A stretch of 64,000 bases of DNA from Avena insularis (Eukaryota > Streptophyta > Magnoliopsida > Poales > Poaceae). Shown one piece after another: positions 1 through 14,900 of the stretch. The notes beneath the pieces are model-generated. The model made no database searches. It was not told where the DNA came from and saw only the letters and a list, made by a program, of their open reading frames with translations. Position 1 is the stretch's first letter. Each line of letters begins with the position of its first letter. The stretch lies in assembly GCA_023614405.1 (NCBI GenBank), contig CM042686.1:352850329-352914328 (forward strand), written 5' to 3'. Position numbers and translations under genes: made by a program.

Positions 1-3000
1 GTGTGTTCTTTTCACATACCACATATGGATCCACCAATGTCATTGCATGTGCGCTCTTTTCACAATCCACATATGGATCCAGAAGTGTCATTGCATGTGT
101 GCTCCTTTTACTAACAACAACCAGAGTCGTTGCATGTGTGTTCTCTTCACATACCACATATGGATCCACCGATGTCATTCAAATGTGTGTTCTTTTCACA
201 ATCCACATATGGATCCACCAGTGTCATTGCATGTGTGTTCTTTTTACTAACAACAATGGAGTCATTTCATGACTGTTCTTTTCACATATCATAGATGGAT
301 CCACCTGTGTGATTGAAATGTGTGTTCTCGTCAGAGACCCCATGGATCCACCAGTGTCATTGCATGTGTGTTCTTTTTACTAACAACAACCAGAGTCATT
401 GCATGTGTGTTCTTTTCACATACCACATATGGATCCACGGGTGTCATTGAAATGTGTGTTCTCTTGAGAGACCACACATGGATCCTGATGTCATTGCATG
501 TGTGTTCTTTTACTAACTACAACCAGAGTCATTGCATGTGTGTTCTTTTAAATACCACATATGGATCCACTAGTGTGTTCTTTTCACAATCCACCTATGG
601 ATCCACCGGTGTCATTGCATGTGTGTTCTTTTTACTAACAACAACTGGAGTCATTTCATGACTGTTCTTTTCACATGCCACATATGGAGCACCAGTGTCC
701 TTGAAATGTGTGTTCTTGAGAGACCACACATGGATCCTGATGTCATTGCATGTGTGTTCTTTTACTAACAACAACCGAGTCATTGCATGTGTTTTCTTTT
801 CACACACCATATGGATCCACAGTGTCATTTCATGTGTGTTCTTTTCACAATCCACCTATGGATCCACCAGTGTTATTGGATGTGTGTTCTTTTTAGTAAT
901 AACAACTTGAGTCATTACATGTGTGTTCTTTTCACATACCAAATATGGATCCACCAGTGTCATTGCATGTGTGTTCTTTTTACTAACAACAACCAGAGTC
1001 ATTGAAATGTGTGTTCTTTTCACATACCACATATGGATCCACCAGTGTCATTGCATGTGTGCTTTTTACTAACAACAACTGGGTCATTGCATGTCTGTTC
1101 TCTTGGAGACCACACATGGATCCACTAGTTTCATTGCATGTGTGTTGTTTTACTAACAACAAAGTGTCATTGCATGTGTGTTCTTTACTAACAACAACTA
1201 GAGTCATTGCATGTGTGTTCTTTTCACATACCACCTATGGATCCACTAGTGTCATTGCATGTGTGTTATTTTTACTAACAACAACCAGAGTCATTGAAAT
1301 GTGTGTTCTTCTCACATACCACATATGGATCCACCAGTGTCATTGCATGTGTGCTTTTTTTTACTAACAACAACTGGGGTCATTGCATGTGTGCTCTCTT
1401 CAGAGACTACACATGGATCCACCAATGTCATTGCGTGTGTTCTTTTCACAATCCACCTAAGGATCCAGGTGTCATTGCATGTGTGCTCTTTTACTAACAA
1501 CAACGAGTCATTGCATGTGTGTTCTTTTCACGTACTACCTATGGATCCACAGGTGTCATTGCATGTGTGCTTTTTTACTAACAACAAGGGGGTCACTTTG
1601 CATGTGTGTTCTTGAGAGACCACACATGGATCCTGATGTCATTGCATGTGTGTTCTTTTCACAATCCACCTATGGATCCAGCAGTGTCATTGCATGTGTG
1701 CTCTTTTTACAATCCACCTATGGATCCACCAGTGTCATTGCATGTGTGTTATTTTTACTAACAACAACTGGAGTCATTTCATGTGTGTTCTTTTCACATA
1801 CCACATATGGATCCACCAGTGTCATTGAAATGTGGGTACCCTTTTCACAATCCACCTATGGATCCACCAGTGTCATTGCATGTGTGTTCTTTTTACTAAC
1901 AACAACTGGAGTCATTTCATGTGTGTTCTTTTCACATACCACATATGGATCCACCAATGTCATTGCATGTGCGCTCTTTTCACAATCCACATATGGATCC
2001 AGAAGTGTCATTGCATGTGTGCTCCTTTTACTAACAACAACCAGAGTCGTTGCATGTGTGTTCTCTTCACATACCACATATGGATCCACCGATGTCATTC
2101 AAATGTGTGTTCTTTTCACAATCCACATATGGATCCACCAGTGTCATTGCATGTGTGTTCTTTTTACTAACAACAATGGAGTCATTTCATGACTGTTCTT
2201 TTCACATATCATAGATGGATCCACCTGTGTGATTGAAATGTGTGTTCTCGTCAGAGACCCCATGGATCCACCAGTGTCATTGCATGTGTGTTCTTTTTAC
2301 TAACAACAACCAGAGTCATTGCATGTGTGTTCTTTTCACATACCACATATGGATCCACGGGTGTCATTGAAATGTGTGTTCTCTTGAGAGACCACACATG
2401 GATCCACCAGTGTCATTGCATGTGTGTTCTTTTTACTAACTACAACCAGAGTCATTGCATGTGTGTTCTTTTAAAATACCACATATGGATCCACTAGTGT
2501 GTTCTTTTCACAATCCACCTATGGATCCACCAGTGTCATTGCATGTGTGTTCTTTTTACTAACAACAACTAGAGTCATTTCATCACTGTTCTTTTCACAT
2601 GCCACATATGGATCGACCGGTGTCATTGAAATGTGTGTTCTCTTCAGAGACCACACATGGATCCACCAGTGTCATTGCATGTGTGTTCTTTTTACTAACA
2701 ACAACCAGAGTCATTGCATGTGTTTTCTTTTCACACACCACATATGGATCCACCAGTGTCATTTCATGTGTGTTCTTTTCACAATCCACCTATGGATCCA
2801 CCAGTGTCATTCCATGTGTGTTCTCTTTACTAATAACAACCAGAGTCATTACATGTGTGTTCTTTTCACATACCACATATGGATCCACCAGTGTCATTGC
2901 ATGTGTGTTCTTTTTACTAACAACAACCAGAGTCATTGAAATGTGTGTTCTTTTCACATACCACATATGGATCCACCAGTGTCATTGCATGTGTGCTTTT

Positions 3001-6000
3001 TTACTAACAACAACTGGGGTCATTGCATGTCTGTTCTCTTCAGAGACCACACATGGATCCACTAGTTTCATTGCATGTGTGTTGTTTTACTAACAACAAC
3101 CAGTGTCATTGCATGTGTGTTCTCTTTACTAACAACAACTAGAGTCATTGCATGTGTGTTCTTTTCACATACCACCTATGGATCCACTAGTGTCATTGCA
3201 TGTGTGTTCTTTTTACTAACAACAACCAGAGTCATTGAAATGTGTGTTCTTCTCACATACCACATATGGATCCACCAGTGTCATTGCATGTGTGCTTTTT
3301 TTTACTAACAACAACTGGGGTCATTGCATGTGTGCTCTCTTCAGAGACCACACATGGATCCACCAATGTCATTGCGTGTGTGTTCTTTTCACAATCCACC
3401 TATGGATCCAGCAGTGTCATTGCATGTGTGCTCTTTTTACTAACAACAACCAGAGTCATTGCATGTGTGTTCTTTTCACGTACTACCTATGGATCCACCA
3501 GTGTCATTGCATGTGTGCTTTTTTACTAACAACAAGGGGTCATTTGCATGTGTGTTCTCTTCAGAGACCACACATGTATCCACCAGTGTCATTGCATGTG
3601 TGTTCTTTTCACAATCCACCTATGGATCCAGCAGTGTCATTGCATGTGTGCTCTTTTTACAATCCACCTATGGATCCACCAGTGTCATTGCATGTGTGTT
3701 ATTTTTACTAACAACAACTGGAGTCATTTCATGTGTGTTCTTTTCACATACCACATATGGATCCACCAGTGTCATTGAAATGTGGGTACCCTTTTCACAC
3801 CACCTATGGATCCACCGGTCATTGCATGTGTGTTCTTTTACTAACAACAACCGGAGTCATTTCATGTGTGTTCTTTTCACATACCACATATGGATCCACC
3901 AATGTCATTGCATGCGCTCTTTTCACAATCCACATATGGATCCAGTGTCATTGCATGTGTGCTTTTACTAACAACAACCAGAGTCGTTGCATGTGTGTTC
4001 TCTTCACATACCACAAATGGATCCACCGATGTCATTCAAATGTGTGTTCTTTTCACAATCCACATATGGATCCACCAATGTCATTGCATGTGTGTTCTTT
4101 TTACTAACAACAATGGAGTCATTTCATGACTGTTCTTTTCACATATCATAGATGGATCCACCTGTGTGATTGAAATGTGTGTTCTCGTCAGAGACCCCAT
4201 GGATCCACCAGTGTCATTGCATGTGTGTTCTTTTTACTAACAACAACCAGAGTCATTGCATGTGTGTTCTTTTCACATACCACATATGGATCCACGGGTG
4301 TCATTGAAATGTGTGTTCTCTTGAGAGACCACACATGGATCCACCAGTGTCATTGCATGTGTGTTCTTTTTACTAACTACAACCAGAGTCATTGCATGTG
4401 TGTTCTTTTAAAATACCACATATGGATCCACTAGTGTGTTCTTTTCACAATCCACCTATGGATCCACCAGTGTCATTGCATGTGTGTTCTTTTTACTAAA
4501 AACAACTGGAGTCATTTCATCACTGTTCTTTTCGCATGCCACATATGGATCGACCGGTGTCATTGAAATGTGTGTTCTCTTCAGAGACCACACATGGATC
4601 CACCAGTGTCATTGCATGTGTGTTCTTTTTACTAACAACAACCAGAGTCATTGCATGTGTTTTCTTTTCACACACCACATATGGATCCACCAGTGTCATT
4701 TCATGTGTGTTCTTTTCACAATCCACCTATGGATCCACCAGTGTCATTCCATGTGTGTTCTCTTTACTAATAACAACCAGAGTCATTACATGTGTGTTCT
4801 TTTCACATGCCACATATGGATCCACCAGTGTCATTGCATGTGTGTTCTTTTTACTAACAACAACCAGAGTCATTGAAATGTGTGTTCTTTTCACATACCA
4901 CATATGGATCCACCAGTGTCATTGCATGTGTGCTTTTTTACTAACAACAACTGGGGTCATTGCATGCCTGTTCTCTTCAGAGACCACACATGGATCCACT
5001 AGTTTCATTGCATGTGTGTTGTTTTACTAACAACAACCAGTGTCATTGCATGTGTGTTCTCTTTACTAACAACAACTAGAGTCATTGCATGTGTGTTCTT
5101 TTCACATACCACCTATGGATCCACTAGTGTCATTGCATGTGTGTTCTTTTTACTAACAACAACCAGAGTCATTGAAATGTGTGTTCTTCTCACATACCAC
5201 ATATGGATCCACTAGTGTCATTGCATGTGTGTTCTTTTTACTAACAACAACCAGAGTCATTGAAATGTGTGTTCTTCTCACATACCACATATGGATCCAC
5301 CAGTGTCATTGCATGTGTGCTTTTTTTTACTAACAACAACTGGGGTCATTGCATGTGTGCTCTCTTCAGAGACCACACATGGATCCACCAATGTCATTGC
5401 GTGTGTGTTCTTTTCACAATCCACCTATGGATCCAGCAGTGTCATTGCATGTGTGCTCTTTTTACTAACAACAACCAGAGTCATTGCATGTGTGTTCTTT
5501 TCACGTACTACCTATGGATCCACCAGTGTCATTGCATGTGTGCTTTTTTACTAACAACAACTGGGGTCACTGCATGTGTGTTCTCTTCAGAGACCACACA
5601 TGTATCCACCAGTGTCATTGCATGTGTGTTCTTTTCACAATCCACCTATGGATCCAGCAGTGTCATTGCATGTGTGCTCTTTTTACAATCCACCTATGGA
5701 TCCACCAGTGTCATTGCATGTGTGTTATTTTTACTAACAACAACTGGAGTCATTTCATGTGTGTTCTTTTCACATACCACATATGGATCCACCAGTGTCA
5801 TTGAAATGTGGGTACCCTTTTCACAATCCACCTATGGATCCACCAGTGTCATTGCATGTGTGTTCTTTTTACTAACAACAACTGGAGTCATTTCATGTGT
5901 GTTCTTTTCACATACCACATATGGATCCACCAATGTCATTGCATGTGCGCTCTTTTCACAATCCACATATGGATCCAGAAGTGTCATTGCATGTGTGCTC

Positions 6001-8243
6001 CTTTTACTAACAACAACCAGAGTCGTTGCATGTGTGTTCTCTTCACATACCACATATGGATCCACCGATGTCATTCAAATGTGTGTTCTTTTCACAATCC
6101 ACATATGGATCCACCAATGTCATTGCATGTGTGTTCTTTTTACTAACAACAATGGAGTCATTTCATGACTGTTCTTTTCACATATCATAGATGGATCCAC
6201 CTGTGTGATTGAAATGTGTGTTCTCGTCAGAGACCCCATGGATCCACCAGTGTCATTGCATGTGTGTTCTTTTTACTAACAACAACCAGAGTCATTGCAT
6301 GTGTGTTCTTTTCACATACCACATATGGATCCACGGGTGTCATTGAAATGTGTGTTCTCTTGAGAGACCACACATGGATCCACCAGTGTCATTGCATGTG
6401 TGTTCTTTTTACTAACTACAACCAGAGTCATTGCATGTGTGTTCTTTTAAAATACCACATATGGATCCACTAGTGTGTTCTTTTCACAATCCACCTATGG
6501 ATCCACCAGTGTCATTGCATGTGTGTTCTTTTACTAAAACAAGGAGTCATTTCATCCTTTGTTCTTTTCACATGCCACATATGGATCGACCGGTGTCATT
6601 GAAATGTGTGTTCTCTTCAGAGACCACACATGGATCCACCAGTGTCATTGCATGTGTGTTCTTTTTACTAACAACAACCAGAGTCATTGCATGTGTTTTC
6701 TTTTCACACACCACATATGGATCCACCAGTGTCATTTCATGTGTGTTCTTTTCACAATCCACCTATGGATCCACCAGTGTCATTCCATGTGTGTTCTCTT
6801 TACTAATAACAACCAGAGTCATTACATGTGTGTTCTTTTCACATGCCACATATGGATCCACCAGTGTCATTGCATGTGTGTTCTTTTTACTAACAACAAC
6901 CAGAGTCATTGAAATGTGTGTTCTTTTCACATACCACATATGGATCCACCAGTGTCATTGCATGTGTGCTTTTTTACTAACAACAACTGGGGTCATTGCA
7001 TGTCTGTTCTCTTCAGAGACCACACATGGATCCACTAGTTTCATTGCATGTGTGTTGTTTTACTAACAACAACCAGTGTCATTGCATGTGTGTTCTCTTT
7101 ACTAACAACAACTAGAGTCATTGCATGTGTGTTCTTTTCACATACCACCTATGGATCCACTAGTGTCATTGCATGTGTGTTCTTTTTACTAACAACAACC
7201 AGAGTCATTGAAATGTGTGTTCTTCTCACATACCACATATGGATCCACCAGTGTCATTGCATGTGTGCTTTTTTTTACTAACAACAACTGGGGTCATTGC
7301 ATGTGTGCTCTCTTCAGAGACCACACATGGATCCACCAATGTTATTGCGTGTGTGTTCTTTTTACTAACAACAACCAGAGTCATTGCATGTGTGTTCTTT
7401 TCACACACCACATATGGATCCACCAGTGTCATTTCATGTGTGTTCTTTTCACAATCCACCTATGGATCCACCAGTGTCATTGCATGTGTGTTCTCTTTAC
7501 TAACAACAACCAGAGTCATTGCATGTGTGTTCTTTTCACATACCACCTATGGATCCACTAGTGTCATTGCATGTGTGTTCTTTTTACTAACAACAGCCAG
7601 AGTCATTGAAATGTGTGTTCTTCTCACATACCACATATGGATCCACCAGTGTCATTGCATGTGTGCTTTTTTTACTAACAACAACTAGGGTCATTGCATG
7701 GGTGTTCTCTTTAGAGACCACACATGGATCCACCAATGTCATTGCGTGTGTGTTCTTTTCACAATCCACCTATGGATCCAGCAGTGTCATTGCATGTGTG
7801 CTCTTTTTACTAACAACAACCAGAGTCATTGTATGTGTGTTCTTTTCACATACTACCTATGGATCCACCAGTGTCATTGCATGTGTGCTTTTTTATGAAC
7901 AACAATTGGGGTCACTGCATGTGTGTTCTTTTCACAATCCACCTATGGATCCAGCAGTGTCATTGCATGTGTTCTCTTTTTACAATCCACCTATGGATCC
8001 ACCAGTGTCATTGCATGTGTGTTCTTTTTAGTAACAACAACTGGAGTCATTTCATGTGTGTTCTTTTCACATACCACATATGGATACACCAGTGTCATTG
8101 AAATGTGGGTACTCTTTTCACAATCCACCTATGGATCCACCAGTGTCATTGCATGTGTGTTCTTTTTACTAACAACAACTCGAGACATTTCATGTGTGTT
8201 CTTTTCACATACCACATATGGATCCACCAATGTCATTGCATGT
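1..8243 (+). repeat. Higher-order repeat block 1 (about 1.92-2.3 kb period)
   Basis: A rare landmark variant, TGCGCTC, recurs at about 51, 1971, 3914, 5947 and 8244, so the spacing is 1920, 1943, 2033 and 2297 bp. Bases 1-480 match 1921-2400 line for line. A second landmark, the shortened CAGAGACCCCATGGATCC spacer, recurs near 335, 2255, 4192 and 6231. Each copy also carries a junction where the core is lost (CCACTAGTGTGTTCTTTT). The first copy is degraded by many small deletions at about 482-840 and 1080-1640. The fourth copy is longer because extra A/B units appear at about 7350-7690. Confidence 0.9.
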
Positions 8244-11200
8244 GCGCTGTTTTCACAATCCACCTATGGATCCAGAAGTGTCATTGCATGTGTGCTCCTT
8301 TTACTAACAACAACCAGAGTCGTTGCATGTGTGTTCTCTTCACATACCACATATGGATCCACTGATGTCATTGAAATGTGTGTTCTTTTCACATACCACA
8401 TATGGATCCACCAGTGTCATTGCATGTGTGCTTTTTTTTAGTAACAACAATTGGGGTCTTGCATGTGTGTTCTCTTCAGAGACCACACATGGATCCACCA
8501 GTGTCATTGCATGTGTGTTCTTTTCACAATCCACCTATGGATCCAGCAGTGTCATCGCATGTGTGCTAATTTTACTAACAACAATTGCATGTGTGTTCAC
8601 TTTAGAGACCACACATGGATCCACCAGTGTCATTGCATGTGTGTTCTTTTTACTAACAACAACCAAAGTCATTGCATGTGTGTTCTCTTCACAATCCACC
8701 TATGGATCCACCAGTGTCATTTCATGTGTGTTCTTTTTACTAACAACAACTGGAGTCATTTCATGTGTGTTCTTTTCACATACCACATATGGATCCACCA
8801 GTGTCATTGAAATGTGTGCTCTTTTCACAATCCACCTATGGATCCACTAGTGTCATTGCATGTGTGTTCGTTTTACTAACAACAACTGGAATCATTGCAT
8901 GTGTGTTCTGTTCACATACCACATATGGATCCACCGGTGTCATTGAAATGAGTGTTCTCTTCAAAGACCACACATGGATCCACCAGTGCCATTGCATGTG
9001 TGTTCTTTTTACTAACAACAACCAGAGTCATTGCATGTGTGTTCTTTTCACCTACCACATATGGATCCACCAGTGTCACTGCATGTGTGTTCTTTTAACA
9101 ATCCACCTACGGATCCACCGTGTCATTGCATGTGTGTTCTTTTTACTAACAACAGCTGGACTCATTGCATGTGTGTTCTTTTCACATACCACATATGGAT
9201 CCACCAGTGTCATTGCATGTGTGCTCTTTTCACAATCCACCTATGGATCCACCAGTGTCATTGCATGTGTGTTCTTTTCTCAATCCACCTATGGATCCAC
9301 CAGTGTCATCACATGTGTGCTAATTTTACTAACAACAACAAGAGTCATTGCATGTGTGTTCACTTCAGAGACCACACATGGATCCACCAGTGTCATTGCA
9401 TGTGTGTTCTTTTTACTAACAACAACCAGAGTCATTGCATGTGTGTTCTCTTCACAATCCACCTATGGATCCACCATTGTCATTGCATGTGTGTTCTTTT
9501 TACTAACAACAACTGGAGTCATTTCATGTGTGTTCTTTTCACATACCGCATATCGATCCACCAGTGTCATTGAAATGTGTGCTCTTTTCACAATCCACCT
9601 ATGGATCCACCAGTGTCATTGCATGTGTGTTCGTTTTACTAACAACAACTGGAATCATTGCATGTGTGTTCTGTTCACATACCACATATGGATCCACCGG
9701 TGTCATTGAAATGAGTGTTCTCTTCAAATACCACACATGGATCACCCAGTGCCATTGCATGTGTGTTCTTTTTACTAACAACAACTAGAGTCATTGCATG
9801 TGTCTTCTTTGCACCCACCACATATGGATCCACCAGTGTCACTGCATGTGTGTTCTTTTAACAATCCACCTATGGATCCACCGTGTCATTGCATGTGTGT
9901 TCTTTTTACTAACAACAACTGGACTCATTGCATGTGTGTTCTTTTCACATACCACATATGGATCCACCAGTCTCATTGCATGTGTGCTCTTTTCACAATC
10001 CACCTATGGATCCACCAGTGTCATTGCATGTGTTGTCTTTTCTCAATCCTTCTATGGATCCACCAGTGTCATTGAAATGTGTGTTCTCTTCAGAGACCAC
10101 ACATGGATCCACTAGTGTCATTGCATGTTTTTTTTTTTCACAATCCACCTATGGATCCAGCAGTGTCATTGCATGTGTGCTCTTTTTGCTAACAACAACC
10201 TGAGTCATTGCATGTGTGTTCTCTTCAGAGACCACACATGGATCCACCAGTGTCAGTGCATGTGTGTTCTTTTTACTAACAACAACCAGAGTCACTACAT
10301 GTGTGTTCTTTTCACGCACCACATATGGATCCACCAGTGTCATTGCATGTGTGTTCTTTTTACTAACAACAACTGGAGTCATTTCATGACTTTTCTTTTC
10401 ACATACCACAGATGGATCCACCAGTGTCATTGAAATGTGTGTTCTCCTCAGAGACCACACATGGATCCACCAGTGTCATTGCATATGTGTTCTTTTTACT
10501 AACAACAACCAGAGTCATTGCATGTCTGTTCTTTTCACACACCACATATGGATCCACCAGTGTCATTGCATGTGTGTTCTTTTTACTAACAACAACTGGA
10601 GTCATTTCATGTGTGTTCTTTTCACATACCACATATGGATCCACCAGTGTCATTGAAATGTGGGTACTCTTTTCACAATCCACCTATGGATCCACCAGTG
10701 TCATTGCATGTGTGTTCTTTTTACTAACAACAACTGGAGTCATTTCATGTGTGTTCTTTTCACATACCACATATGGATCCACCAGTGTCATTGAAATGTG
10801 GGTACTCTTTTCACAATCCACCTATGGATCCACGAGTGTCATTGCATGTGTGTTCTTTTTACTAATAACAACTAGAGTCATTTCATGGGTGTTCTTTTCA
10901 CATACCACATATGGATCCACCAATGTCATTGCATGTGCGCTCTTTTCACAATCCACCTATGGATCTAGAAGTGTCATTGCATGTGTCCTCCTTTTACTAA
11001 CAACAACCAGAGTCGTTGCATGTGTGTTCTCTTCACATACCACATATGGATCCACCGATGTCATTGAAATGTGTGTTCTTTTCACATACCACATATGGAT
11101 CCACCAGTGTCATTGCATGTGTGCTTTTTCTTAGTAACAACAATTGGGGTCTTGCATGTGTGTTCTCTTCAGAGACCACACATGGATCCACCAGTGTCAT

Positions 11201-11898
11201 TGCATGTGAGTTCTTTTCACAATCCACCTATGGATCCAGCAGTGTCATCACATGTGTGCTAATTTTACTAACAACAACCAGAGTCATTGCATGTGTGTTC
11301 ACTTCAGAGACCACACATGGATCCACCAGTGTCATTACATGTGTGTTCTTTTTACTAACAACAACCAGAGTCATTGCATGTGTGTTCTCTTCAGAATCCA
11401 TCTATGGATCTACCAGTGTCATTGCATGTGTGTTCTTTTTACTAACAACAACTGGAGTCATTTCATGTGTGTTCTTTTCACATACCACATATGGATCCAC
11501 CAGTGTCATTGAAATGTCTGCTCTTTTCACAATCCACCTATGGATCCACCAGTGTCATTGCATGTGTGTTCGTTTTACTAACAACAACTGGAATCATTGC
11601 ATGTGTGTTCTGTTCACATACCACATATGGATCCACCGGTGTCATTGAAATGAGTGTTCTCTTCAAAGACCACACATGGATCCACCAGTGCCATTGCATG
11701 TGTGTTCTTTTTACCAACAACAACCAGAGTCATTGCATGTGTGTTCTTTGCACCCACCACATATGGATCCACCAGTGTCACTGCATGTGTGTTCTTTTAA
11801 CAATCCACCTATGGATGCACCGTGTCATTGCATGTGTGTTCTTTTTACTAACAACAACTGGACTCATTGCATGTGTGTTCTTTTCACATACCACATAT

Positions 11899-11994
11899 GG
11901 ATCCACCAGTGTCATTGCATGTGTGCTCTTTTCACAATCCACCTATGGATCCACCAGTGTCATTGCATGTGTGTTCTTTTCACAATGCACCTAT
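11899..11994 (+). repeat. Two adjacent reference A monomers (48 bp each)
   Basis: GGATCC occurs at 11899, 11947 and 11995, giving two consecutive 48-bp units. Each unit reads GGATCCACCA, then the core, then a CACAAT(C/G)CACCTAT spacer. They serve as a clean reference for the A type. CAGAGACCACACAT, CACACACCACATAT, CACCCACCACATAT and CACATATCATAGAT spacers elsewhere are length-preserving variants of the same unit. Confidence 0.95.
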
Positions 11995-14900
11995 GGATCC
12001 ACCAGTGTCATTGAAATGTGTGTTCTCTTCAGAGACCACACATGGATCCACTAGTGTCATTGCATGTGTGTTCTTTTCACAATCCACCGATGGATCCAGC
12101 AGTGTCATTGCATGTGTGCTCTTTTTACTAACAACAACCAGAGTCATTGCATGTGTGTTCTCTTCAGAGACCACACATGGATCCACCAGTGTCATTGCAT
12201 CTGTGTTCTTTTAACTAACAACAACCAGAGTCACTGCATGTGTGTTCTTTTCACACACCACATATGGATCCACCAGTGTCATTGCATGTGTGTTCTTTTT
12301 ACTAACAACAACTGGAGTCATTTCATGACTTTTCTTTTCACATACCACAGATGGATCCACCGGTGTCATTGAAATGTGTGTTCTCTTAAGAGACCACACA
12401 TGGATCCACCAGTGTCATTGCATGTGTGTTCTTTTTACTAACAACAACCAGAGTCATTGCATGTGTGTTCTTTACACACACCACATATGCATCCACCAGT
12501 GTCATTGCATGTGTGTTCTTTTTACTAACAACAACTGGAGTCATTTCATGACTGTTCTTTTCACATATCATAGATGGAGCCACCTGTGTCATTGAAATGT
12601 GTGTTCTCGTCAGAGACCACACATGGATCCACAAGTGTCATTGCATGTGTGTTCTTTTTACTAACAACAGCCAGAGTCATTTCATGTGTGTTCTTTTGAC
12701 ATGCCACGTATGGATCCACCGGTGTCATTGAAATGTGTGTTCTCTTGAGAGACCACACATGGATCCACCAGTGTCATTGCATGTGTGTTCTTTTTACTAA
12801 CTACAATCAGAGTCAATGCATGTGTGTTCTTTTAAAATACCACATATGGATCCACTAGTGTTAATGCATGTGTTTTGTTTTCACAATCCAACTATGGATC
12901 CACCAGTGTCATTGCATGTGTGTTCTTTTTACTAACAACAACTGGAGTCATTTCATCAGTGTTCTTTTCACATACCACATATGGATCGACCGGTGTCATT
13001 GAAATGTGTGTTCTCTTCAGTGACCACACATGGATCCACTAGTGGCATTGCATGTGTGTTCTTTTTACTAACAACAACCAGAGTCATTGCATGTGTGTTC
13101 TTTTCACACACCACATATGGATCCACCAGTGTCATTTCATGTGTGTTCTTTTCACAATCCACCTATGGATCCACCAGTGTCATTGCATGTGTGTTCTCTT
13201 TACTAACAACAACCAGAGTCATTGCATGTGTGTTCTTTTCCCATAACACCTATGGATCCACTAGTCTCATTGCATGTGTGTTCTTTTTACTAACAACAGC
13301 CAGAGTCATTGAAATGTGTGTTCTTCTCACATACCACATATGGATCCACCAGTGTCATTGCATGTGTGCTTTTTTTTACTAACAACAACTGGGGTCATTG
13401 CATGTGTGTTCTCTTTAGAGACCACACATGGATCCACCAATGTCATTGCGTGTGTGTTCTTTTCACAATCCACCTATGGATCCAGCAGTGTCATTGCATG
13501 TGTGCTCTTTTTACTAACAACAACCAGAGTCATTGCATGTGTGTTCTTTTCACATACTACCTATGGATCCACCAGTGTCATTGCATGTGTGCTTTTTTAC
13601 TAACAACAACATGGTCACTGCATGTGTGTTCTCTTCTGAGACCACACATGGATCCACCCGTGTCATTTCATGTGTGTTCTTTTCACAATCCACCTCTGGA
13701 TCCAGCAGTCTCATTGCATGTGTGCTCTTTTTACAATCCACCTATGGATCCACCAGTGTCATTGCATGTGTGTTCTTTTTACTAACAACAACTGGAGTCA
13801 TTTCATGTGTGTTCTTTTCACATACCACGTATGGATCCACCAGTGTCATTGAAATGTGGGTACTCTTTTCACAATCCACCTATGGATCCACCAGTGTCAT
13901 TGCATGTGTGTTCTTTTTACTAACAACAACTGGAGTCATTTCATGTGTGTTCTTTTCACATACCACATATGGATCCACCAATGTCATTGCATGTGCGCTC
14001 TTTTCACAATCCACCTATGGATCCAAAAGTGTCATTGCATGTGTGCTCCTTTTACTAACAACAACCAGAGTCGTTGCATGTGTGTTCTCTTCACATACCA
14101 CATATGGATCCACCGATGTCATTGAAATGTGTGTTCTTTTCACATACCACATATGGATCCACCAGTGTCATTGCATGTGTGCTTTTTTTAGTAACAACAA
14201 TTGGGGTCTTGCATGTGTGTTCTCTTCAGAGACCACACATGGATCCACCAGTGTCATTGCATGTGTGTTCTTTTCACAATCCACCTATGGATCCAGCAGT
14301 GTCATCACATGTGTGCTAATTTTACTAACAACAACCAGAGTCATTGCACGTGTGTTCACATCAGAGACCACACATGGATCCACCAGTGTCATTGCATGTG
14401 TGTTCTTTTTACTAACAACAACCAGAGTCATTGCATGTGTGTTCTCTTCACAATCCACCTATGGATCCACCAGTGTCATTGCATGTGTGTTCTTTTTACT
14501 AACAACAACTGGAGTCATTTCATGTGTGTTCTTTTCACATACCTCATATGGATCCACCAATGTCATTGAAATGTGTGCTCTTTTCACAATCCACCTATGG
14601 ATCCACCAGTGTCATTGCATGTGTGTTCTTTTTACAAACAACAACTGGAATCAATGCATGTGTGGTCTGTTCAAATAACACATATGGATCCACCGGTGTC
14701 ATTGAAATGAGTGTTCTCTTCAAAGACCACACATGGATCCACCAGTGCCATTGCATGTGTGTTCTTTTTACTAACAACAACCAGAGTCATTGCATGTGTG
14801 TTCTTTTCACCCACCACATATGGATCCACCAGTGTCACTGCATGTGTGTTCTTTTAACAATCCACCTATGGATCCACCGTGTCATTGCATATGTGTTCTT

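Noticed and set aside
1..8243. Resemblance to a CRISPR array (short repeats with alternating spacers)
   Set aside because: The spacers are themselves a handful of repeating variants, not unique sequences, and the context is a eukaryotic satellite with a plant-type LTR element and no cas genes.
10399..10683. Reverse-strand open frames with recurring THAMTLVDP-like words
   Set aside because: They mirror the same monomers on the minus strand, with no start context, no length conservation and no known domain.
13533..14678. 381-codon open frame, and dozens of others of 60-370 codons throughout the satellite
   Set aside because: They are repeats of the same 16- and 13-residue words, overlap each other in all three forward frames, and are disrupted by ordinary 1-2 base indels. 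Their openness follows from monomer length and composition.
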